Source: Bacteroidales bacterium (GTDB lineage Bacteria; Bacteroidota; Bacteroidia; Bacteroidales; UBA932). Taken from it: a stretch of 64,000 bases of DNA. Each line of letters opens with the position of its first letter. The first letter of the stretch is position 1. This document shows, piece by piece, positions 63,511 to 64,000 of the stretch. The notes below the pieces were generated by a model. That model was not told the origin of the DNA, ran no database searches, and was given only the letters and a program-made list of their open reading frames with translations. Made by a program: the position numbers and the translations under genes. Where the stretch lies: assembly GCA_015060445.1 (NCBI GenBank), contig SUYL01000031.1, positions 29,014 through 93,013 of the forward strand, given 5' to 3'.

Positions 63511-63676
63511 TGCGGCAGGTCTTCTGACTTATTCCTCCAAAGGCGCCTTCCCATCATCATTGACAGTGGCCAAGATAACCCTTGGAACTTCTGGAAATTA
63601 CAGCTACGGGTACAGTTCCTGATTTTCACAGGATTCCCTATTATTAACCGCCTCCGGTTGGAAACGGTTACACCTC
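63511..63676 (-). ncRNA. Cobalamin riboswitch
   Basis: Leader RNA on the minus strand with the B12 box AGTCAGAAGACCTGCC (63514-63529), the core segment GGGAATCCTGTGAAAATCAGG (63621-63642, read across) and the GCCACTG conserved stretch (63563-63569). The leader continues into the btuB start. No separate terminator is obvious between the box and the ATG, so control may be at translation. Confidence 0.93.
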
Positions 63677-63686
63677 AATCCGAATA

Positions 63687-63717
63687 CAAAGGTATTACAT
63701 TTCCATTTATCTGCAAA
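63687..63717 (-). promoter_or_regulatory. Promoter of the btuB-btuG-btuF operon
   Basis: Minus-strand TTTG (63714-63717), a 19-base spacer and TACCTTTG (63687-63694) match the Bacteroidetes consensus exactly. Transcription would start near 63680, at the 5' edge of the riboswitch. Confidence 0.85.
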
Positions 63718-63791
63718 TTTTTTCTCTAAAATATGCAATAGTCCAATTAAATCATCCATCTGCAGAATTTCCCACTGCAGGAGAATAAAGT

Positions 63792-63938
63792 TCAGGTTCC
63801 GCCTTCCATTACAAATTCTGCAAATCCATCATTTTTTCTGCACATTCTCTGCGGGAACAAAGTACCTTCGTTCATGCCCGTCAGAGGCTGCTCGGCTGAA
63901 AAAATCATCTTGACGGCTAACTCCTCATTTTTAGCCAT
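63792..63938 (-). CDS. Very small frame in palindromic region, uncertain
   Basis: A 48-residue frame starting MAKNEELAVKMIFSAEQ and ending FVMEGGT. I cannot assign a function. It overlaps (ATG inside GATGGCTAA) the stop of a 21-residue frame starting MKKSSSRDG. Both frames lie in or beside a long palindrome, so they may be by-products of a repeat rather than genes. No promoter or ribosome-binding site was recognised. Confidence 0.2.
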   Translation of the reverse strand: MAKNEELAVKMIFSAEQPLTGMNEGTLFPQRMCRKNDGFAEFVMEGGT

Positions 63939-63994
63939 CCTCCGGATGTCTAACATTCGTCAGACACACGCCGTCACGAGACGATGATTTTTTC
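63898..63994. repeat. Long palindromic structure
   Basis: GAAAAAATCATC (63898-63909) pairs with GATGATTTTTTC (63983-63994), and GACGGC (63912-63917) with GCCGTC (63970-63975). Inside are GGCTAA/TTAGCC (63915-63936) and TGTCT/AGACA (63947-63966) hairpins. It is upstream of the btuB promoter. It could be a dispersed palindromic repeat or a structured RNA. Confidence 0.6.
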
Positions 63995-64000
63995 ATCCTC

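Larger units (their letters stand above)
63718..64000. other. Region upstream of the btuB promoter
   Basis: Apart from the palindrome and tiny frame described separately, it contains an inverted pair around TGCAGAATTT (63761-63770) and AAATTCTGCA (63812-63821). No gene of normal size is visible. Confidence 0.5.

Noticed and set aside
1..64000. CRISPR arrays, rRNA genes and insertion sequences
   Set aside because: No regularly spaced direct repeats, no rRNA-like stretches and no transposase frame were seen; the only recombinase is the serine invertase.

Overview
The window is chromosomal DNA from an anaerobic, probably gut-dwelling Bacteroidales bacterium. Support: two SusC/SusD outer-membrane import loci, NigD-like and BtuG-like surface lipoproteins, Bacteroidetes promoters (TTTG, about 19 bases, TAnnTTTG) at many gene starts, a fused 2-oxoacid:ferredoxin oxidoreductase alpha chain, rubrerythrin with a PerR-type regulator, a GadB/GadC acid-resistance pair and an Mpi-like serine invertase. 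The genus cannot be fixed from sequence alone.

Layout. 1-6.4 kb (minus): transcription/translation block tRNA-Thr(TGT), Tyr, Gly, Thr(GGT), tuf, tRNA-Trp, secE, nusG, rplK, rplA, rplJ, rplL and the first 522 codons of rpoB. 6.5-8.3 kb: dxs. 8.5-11.2 kb: two tandem MFS transporters. 11.3-14.7 kb (minus): DUF4251-like protein, murI, an AraC regulator and a degenerate acetyl-xylan-esterase-like protein. 14.8-25.6 kb: two divergent SusC/SusD loci. 25.7-26.3 kb: serine recombinase. 26.3-30.6 kb: gdhA, korB, korA. 30.8-36.1 kb: uppS-bamA-skp-skp envelope operon and nadK. 36.2-40.4 kb: pdxJ, an OmpH-like lipoprotein, purC and a LysM protein. 40.4-48 kb: aminopeptidase P, then the operon trxB-bamD-rpoZ-coaBC-recN-nagB. 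48-54 kb: a Gate-domain membrane protein, a NigD-like lipoprotein, gadC, gadB, perR, rubrerythrin. 54-57 kb: an acyl-CoA ligase, an EamA transporter and a small cysteine-rich orphan. 57-63.7 kb: a complete vitamin B12 uptake locus, btuCD facing btuB-btuG-btuF, the latter behind a cobalamin riboswitch and a full promoter. The last 250 bases hold a long palindrome with a tiny reading frame.

The most striking element is the 743-base gap between the two divergent susC genes. It is bounded by a 57-bp inverted repeat (56/57 identical) that covers both ribosome-binding regions, both start codons and the first 12 codons. A good Bacteroidetes promoter is visible only toward the minus-strand susC, and a Mpi-like serine invertase lies just beyond the plus-strand susCD pair. 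Inversion of the 699-base spacer would leave both proteins essentially unchanged and move the promoter from one nutrient receptor to the other, so this is a candidate phase-variable receptor switch. Inversion itself is inference. Other points of interest are an over-represented octamer TGTCGGGA (21 sites found by eye), an esterase homologue that lacks its nucleophile and histidine, a PerR without its structural zinc cysteines, and shared hairpin cores at separate gene junctions.
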